Shown one piece after another: positions 59,240 through 64,000 of a stretch of 64,000 nt of DNA. The DNA lies in the NCBI GenBank assembly GCA_902729315.2, contig LR746274.1, forward strand, positions 3,499,037-3,563,036, written 5' to 3'. Position 1 is the stretch's first letter. The number at the start of each line of letters is the position of its first letter. The notes beneath the pieces were generated by a model. It did no database searches, was not told where the DNA came from, and saw nothing but the letters and a program-made list of their open reading frames with translations. The stretch is from Spirodela intermedia (taxonomy: Eukaryota; Streptophyta; Magnoliopsida; Alismatales; Araceae). Made by a program: the position numbers and the translations under genes.

Positions 59240-60196
59240 CACTCACCGTCCATTGAGTCCTCTTATTGGATTATTCGTGAGCAGGGGAAGTTGAGCTCGT
59301 ACTGGTTGTTCCAAGCCCAAAAACGTGAACAGAGTTGATCCCCCTCTTCACCCGCCGACCCAGCAACAGTTTTTCTGATTTCTCCCAAACAAAACAAGCT
59401 CCACGTTTCCTCATCATTCTCCTGCAGGCACCTGGCCCACGCCTGGCTCAGAGAAACGCGACCCACCTCTGTTCTGGAGTCTCAAATATAACGAGATAAC
59501 CTACGTAATCACCAGACCTCCACGGTAACAGCATCCACCAGGCTTGGTTACATAGAGATTGCTACGACAGGGAGTTTCTGGCAGGGATTTTTAGGGGGTT
59601 TTAGAGAATTCTGGGACCGATCCAACTGGTGGTTCTATAAAATCCAAGTAGAATGAGTTCTGAGGGGCTACTGTGGATCTGAAGCTTCAAAACTGAGCTC
59701 AAGAACATGTTGAACGCAGACTCCTCCATGAGGGGAATACCCAACCAGGATTTCAGTAGGAAGAAATTTTCTGCTTCCATGATTGCTGCTTTCACGTACC
59801 TTGGGAATGGAAGTATGCGATCATGAGAGCAAATTATCTTTCCTTCTAACAAGTTTCTGACTAAAGGAAGGTTTTTATTAGCCGATGATTCTGAGAATCC
59901 CAGAAAGGGTGATTCGAGAGGGCTCTGGTGGTCCTGGCTCCTCTAAACGGAGTTCAAACACACAGCATACTAGGGAAGAGAGTTGACTTTTTTCTGTGTC
60001 AAAAACAGAGATGAACAGGCGACCCTCATGAATACTTAAAGTTGTCTTCTATGCAGAAAAAGAAAACAGCAAGAATATCAAAGATTGCAGCAAACCTTTT
60101 ATATTATCACTAGTTAACGGCCTTTACATGAATCTTCATCCGAAAACTGATATCGACACAGAGAAGTGCAGAAAAAGAGTCGCCAGCAGCTTCGTT
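58791..60196. other. Intergenic region with CT microsatellite
   Basis: No gene recognised. A clean (CT)n run occupies about 59195-59236. The last few hundred bases before 60197 are probably the 3' untranslated region of the seven-helix protein gene. Confidence 0.5.
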
Positions 60197-61399
60197 TCAC
60201 AGCGCTTGTCTATGGGGAACCATGGACCTGCCTGGGAACAATGGTGACCCAGGTGGTGAAACAATGTGAAGACTAGGAAGACAAAACTGACCTATATTCT
60301 CAGAGACATCTGCTCCTGGAGACTCATCCTTGATCATAGTGCGGAAAGATATTGAACCCCTTTTTGTAGATGCATCAGAGTTTCTACTCATCATCTCAAG
60401 CTGGCTCTGGTTAGTAATGAGAGATGCACCATCGTGGTAGTAGTCATCGAAGGGCAACTCTTCAATGTTGAAGTGCACAACTCGTCGTAAGGCCAGTGCA
60501 TCTGCAATGGGACAGTAGACTAGAACACATGTGCCCACTGAGACAAAGATCAACAGCATGAGGAAGCCCAAGAAGGTGAGAGCCTCAAAAGTAAAGCTGG
60601 CTGGCCTTGGTAGAACAGTAAATCCCAGGAGAATAACTCTCAGGGTAACAAGAAGGATAGCTGAGAATACCAGAATGTAAACTCTCTTTTGCAGTCCTTT
60701 GTTAATAGCGAGAGATACTATCTTGGTACCAAAATAAGAAACATGGCCAATCAGGATGATATCATAGAGACCAAGAAGAGCCGTGCTCAACAAAGGGTAA
60801 GTGCAGGTACTGCCGTCTTCTGTCAAAGCTGAAGTACTCCAGAAGTAGTTCGCCAGCTTCGGATCATCGTCTCCCTCTTTGTTGAAGAGCTTGGATCCGA
60901 AAAAGACCAAGAAAAGTTGCAAAATGAACATGGGAAGACTGAGAAGCAGAGCCCATCTGACAGTTCTCCCATTCCATCGTGGGCTCAGTGGACCTAACTC
61001 CCTCTTCTTCAGTGAGGCTTGTAGAAGAAAGAGTAGCATGACATACAAGTTTGGCTCTGCAAGTCCAATGTTCGAGAGGATGTAGTACTTGCAGACGTTC
61101 TTCTGCCATGTTGGACTGCTAAAAAGTCTTCCACTCCCTTTCAGAAAACTTAGTCTGACAATCTCCCCAATGCACCACCAAATAGCAATTAGAATGAAAG
61201 CAATCCGCGTAACCCAAGGACCATTAAAATACCCGAGTTGGAGAAGCCCTTGCTTCCGGATGTGGTAGCGGAAATAGGCTGAGTAAGAGATGCAAAACAG
61301 ACCAAGAGCTATGAAGAAGGAGACTAGAATGACCGTCACCACACAGAATGGATCGGCGGCGTGTCTGGTCAGGGGCATCACCCGAAGTGGAGATTCCAC
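60197..61399 (-). CDS. Plant seven-transmembrane protein, GPCR-like topology
   Basis: Single-exon frame of 400 residues. Hydrophobic segments at about 17-42, 60-80, 105-128, 147-168, 203-225, 240-262 and 272-298 give seven membrane helices; the roughly 100-residue C-terminal tail is hydrophilic and Ser-rich. Features include YHIRKQG after helix 1, WWCIGEIVRLSF in helix 2, SNIGLAEPNLYVMLLFLLQ in helix 3, and two or three extracellular or luminal cysteines (DGSTCTYPLL). The protein starts MESPLRVMPL, with a second Met at residue 8. It looks like a conserved plant membrane family of unknown function; I cannot name it. Topology alone does not make it a receptor. It is the fifth protein gene on the minus strand from 29 kb on. 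Confidence 0.8.
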   Translation of the reverse strand: MESPLRVMPLTRHAADPFCVVTVILVSFFIALGLFCISYSAYFRYHIRKQGLLQLGYFNGPWVTRIAFILIAIWWCIGEIVRLSFLKGSGRLFSSPTWQKNVCKYYILSNIGLAEPNLYVMLLFLLQASLKKRELGPLSPRWNGRTVRWALLLSLPMFILQLFLVFFGSKLFNKEGDDDPKLANYFWSTSALTEDGSTCTYPLLSTALLGLYDIILIGHVSYFGTKIVSLAINKGLQKRVYILVFSAILLVTLRVILLGFTVLPRPASFTFEALTFLGFLMLLIFVSVGTCVLVYCPIADALALRRVVHFNIEELPFDDYYHDGASLITNQSQLEMMSRNSDASTKRGSISFRTMIKDESPGADVSENIGQFCLPSLHIVSPPGSPLFPGRSMVPHRQAL

Positions 61400-62828
61400 G
61401 CATGCTCTCTGCTAGCATCGGTGCCAGAATGACCCACCAGTATCTTCCCCAAATCGTTATCTCAGAGCGGAAAGATGGCAATACCCAACTACCTTAAGAT
61501 TCTGCTAAACCATAAAAGTTCCAAGGCTCTGTTCAACCGCCAAAGACTCTGAAAGATAGGGAAGGTAAGTTGCTTATTGACTAACTCAAACCAGAGTAGA
61601 ACAAATAGACTCTAGAAAATACTAAACTTGTTTGTGGAAGAATTGCTGATGATGAGAATTGACAAGATAAAATCGAAAAATGAAGCTGTGGATCCCAGGA
61701 CAGCAGAAGAAATATCAAAGGAGGAAATCGTTTCCATAAACCAACTAAAGCACGTCAATGACAACATTCTCCTAGAATTTAACACCAAAATTGCGCCAGC
61801 AGGTGGTTGCATAGAACCTTAAGTTGGACAGAGGAAACGGAAACCATTTACCACGGTGCCAAAAACACATCAACTTCCATATAATTCAGATACACATCGG
61901 AAGTATAAATAGAAGGAGTTGATGACACTTGAAAGAGTACATCTTAATATATCCTTGCTTATCCATATCTAATATACATAATGTCGAAATTACTTTAAAC
62001 TGGAGTATAGCTAACAAAGTCCTGCCAAATGTGTGCCCGTCCCGGAGACTGTACCAATCCCTGTAATAAGTTTGCTTAAATGAAAAATGATGATGATGAA
62101 ATCTTAAAAAAAACTAAAAGCAGCGGAAGCGACCTACTATGACTACTAATTCTACTACTACTACCATTACTAATTTCTTGCTTCCTGCATCCTTACGGAA
62201 AGTATCACAATATACCGTTAAATTCTCGAAAGGTCGCCATGATTGAAGAGCACTAAGTGCGAGGACGATGAACCCATCGGATTGATAGCGAAAATATTTA
62301 ATAACTCCTTAGATTTCGGTCATGGAAGGAGGAAAAATGCGTTCGCCAAGACATTCCTTTAGGGGGAAAAGTTACAAAAGAGAAGAGTCTGTTCATTCAA
62401 GCATGCAATTGAAACACAAGAGGAACGTATTGCATCATTCATACATAAAAGAGATTGATCCCATAAGATTGAGCATGTGGTTCGGAAAAAACCAAAGCCG
62501 TGCATCACAATAGAGAGAAGAAGGGAAATACCCAAGGAAAAACCGCACAGCAGTGGTGGGAAGTCAACTGAAACCCGCAGATCTAGGACTGAGGCCCAGT
62601 GGAACGGTACTCTCTAACATTCGCGGGGACGAACTCATCCGAATCGAGTGGAATCTACGTGCACCAACTCAGGGCATGATATTCCCGTAGGCGACTTCGA
62701 CGACAACGATCTGTACGAGTCCACCAAGGAGATCCAGAGCCCGTGTAGGAGGCGAGAGGACGGCGGAGAAGAAGTGGCGGGGAGCAAGGACGCAAGCTAA
62801 ACGGAGAAATGTTAATGGCGAGGGATAC

Positions 62829-62892
<64 letters not shown>

Positions 62893-64000
62893 GGTGGCTG
62901 ACAGCCTGTCTCCAGCGCTCATCAGGACCAAAGCTGAGGCTCGGAGGATCAGAGTCTAGCTGGGGCCGAAGCTGGCCTCTTCGGTTTGTCGTCTTTCATG
63001 AGCCCCACTGGCCCGGTTCTCATAAAGCTCAGACCTGAGCCGGTCTTCTAGGGCCCGGCTGAATAGCCGGTTTAAGATCAACAGAGGTTATTTCTAACTT
63101 ATCCGGCTTCTCCTTTCAACAGAACAGGCCACAGCTCTAATTTTCACAAAATTTCAAGATAAATTTGTTAACAAGTAATCATCTTTCTTAACCCTAAAAA
63201 ATTTGCTAATGGCCTCCATCATCGTTGACTTCCACCCCACCTGCAAGTGAAGCCCATTATAATATCATCATGCTCTGTCTCAACTTTCTTAGATTTTGCC
63301 TGTCGACTTATCAAATTAATGGGTTACTTTATTTTCTTTTAATTATTAATTAAACTATATCATGAACACAAAAAATTAATAATTTAAAAAAACAAGAGTT
63401 CAGATGATTATTTACCCAATGATAGGAACAAAGCTGGTTGTCATTGATATCGAAATAAGGTAATGTCTTCTCTATAATTATAATATTTTAAAAAAAATTA
63501 AGGAGAAAAGAGAACAAACACTAAACTTTGATTCTCATAGTACAAAAAAATGAAGATTGCTACTGGTCTTGGGCATTTCCTCATATAGAAAACTTTCAGA
63601 AAACTAGGAAAAAATTGGACGAAAAGTTTGTTTGACCAATTACTAATCCTTCATCCCACCTTTGACATCATTCGCTTTGACTCTCGACAAGCGAAATCAG
63701 TAGGAGATTTCAACAAGCTGAAGTTACGGGGCCGTAGGTTGCATGCATGGCTACGATTGGTGGGTTGAAACCATGGCTTAGGATTTTACCCCAAAGGTTA
63801 CACGATCCGATAGCTCTGATTTCTAGTTTTGGAAAGTTCCGTTGACCGGCTGCTATTGTCCAAAGTCGTTGTCGGTCAATTATGACAGTGGCGGCATTTC
63901 CCAAGAATATCTCTATGTCAACTACGACTTTATACTGACTCATTTGTCCTCTGTACTATTACGCACAGTCGCATTGTTAATTTGGAATTTACCCACCCGT
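61400..64000. other. Upstream region of the seven-helix gene, gene-free
   Basis: No coding region recognised. A GC-richer patch at about 62590-62800, followed on its far side by a long (GA)n run at 62838-62889, looks like a promoter and first untranslated exon for the minus-strand gene, which would need a leader intron of about 1.2 kb; this is inference. From 63100 to 64000 the DNA is AT-rich with no feature seen. Confidence 0.4.
62838..62889. repeat. (GA)n microsatellite
   Basis: About 26 uninterrupted GA dinucleotides. Confidence 0.95.

Overview
This is a stretch of nuclear genome from a flowering plant. The evidence is spliced genes with GT/AG introns, plant-specific families (FRIGIDA-like, M-type MADS, RALF, phytocyanin, plant cytochrome c) and decayed Ty1-copia and Ty3-gypsy retrotransposons. 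Some genes are single-exon and very GC-rich (the serine-rich protein at 16.4-18.0 kb, the MADS gene) while others are AT-rich with many introns (ATG10, PARG). Such a two-class pattern is common in monocots, but that placement is an inference. No prokaryotic, organellar or viral genes were seen.

Layout. 0-6 kb: the 3' part of a FRIGIDA-like gene (+) lies tail to tail with a single-exon type I MADS gene (-). 6-15 kb: AT-rich, gene-free DNA holding a degraded antisense Copia element (9.1-12.9 kb) that lacks integrase. 16.4-26.8 kb: a divergent pair, a serine-rich CxxH/CxxC protein (-) and a seven-exon WD40 protein (+), share a ~600 bp GC-rich promoter; the WD40 gene's 3.6 kb intron carries a second decayed antisense Copia. 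27-30 kb: a phytocyanin pseudogene (-) and an intact RALF peptide gene (-). 30.6-35 kb: a short kinase-like fragment, then a decayed 5' half of a Ty3-gypsy element (+) with a further insertion in its gag. 35-42 kb: two blocks of the same AT-rich repeat (period ~320 bp in the right block) flank ATG10 (-, six exons). 42.5-54.3 kb: poly(ADP-ribose) glycohydrolase (-, eleven exons), with a 171 bp solo LTR carrying a perfect 5 bp target-site duplication in one intron. 56.5-58.3 kb: cytochrome c (-, three exons). 60.2-61.4 kb: a single-exon seven-helix membrane protein (-). The rest is intergenic DNA with microsatellites and minisatellites.

The genes do not form a pathway. They are ordinary housekeeping or regulatory genes (autophagy conjugation, ADP-ribose turnover, respiration, peptide signalling, flowering-type regulators) scattered among retroelement debris. 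I found no convincing new biological system. The most useful observations are structural: exon models rebuilt by frame and splice phase, the repeat blocks around ATG10, the solo LTR with an exact target duplication, a phytocyanin that lost its copper loop, two integrase-less Copia remnants, and three unassigned exon-like fragments. All exon boundaries were read by eye from splice consensus, reading phase and family knowledge; no alignment was run.
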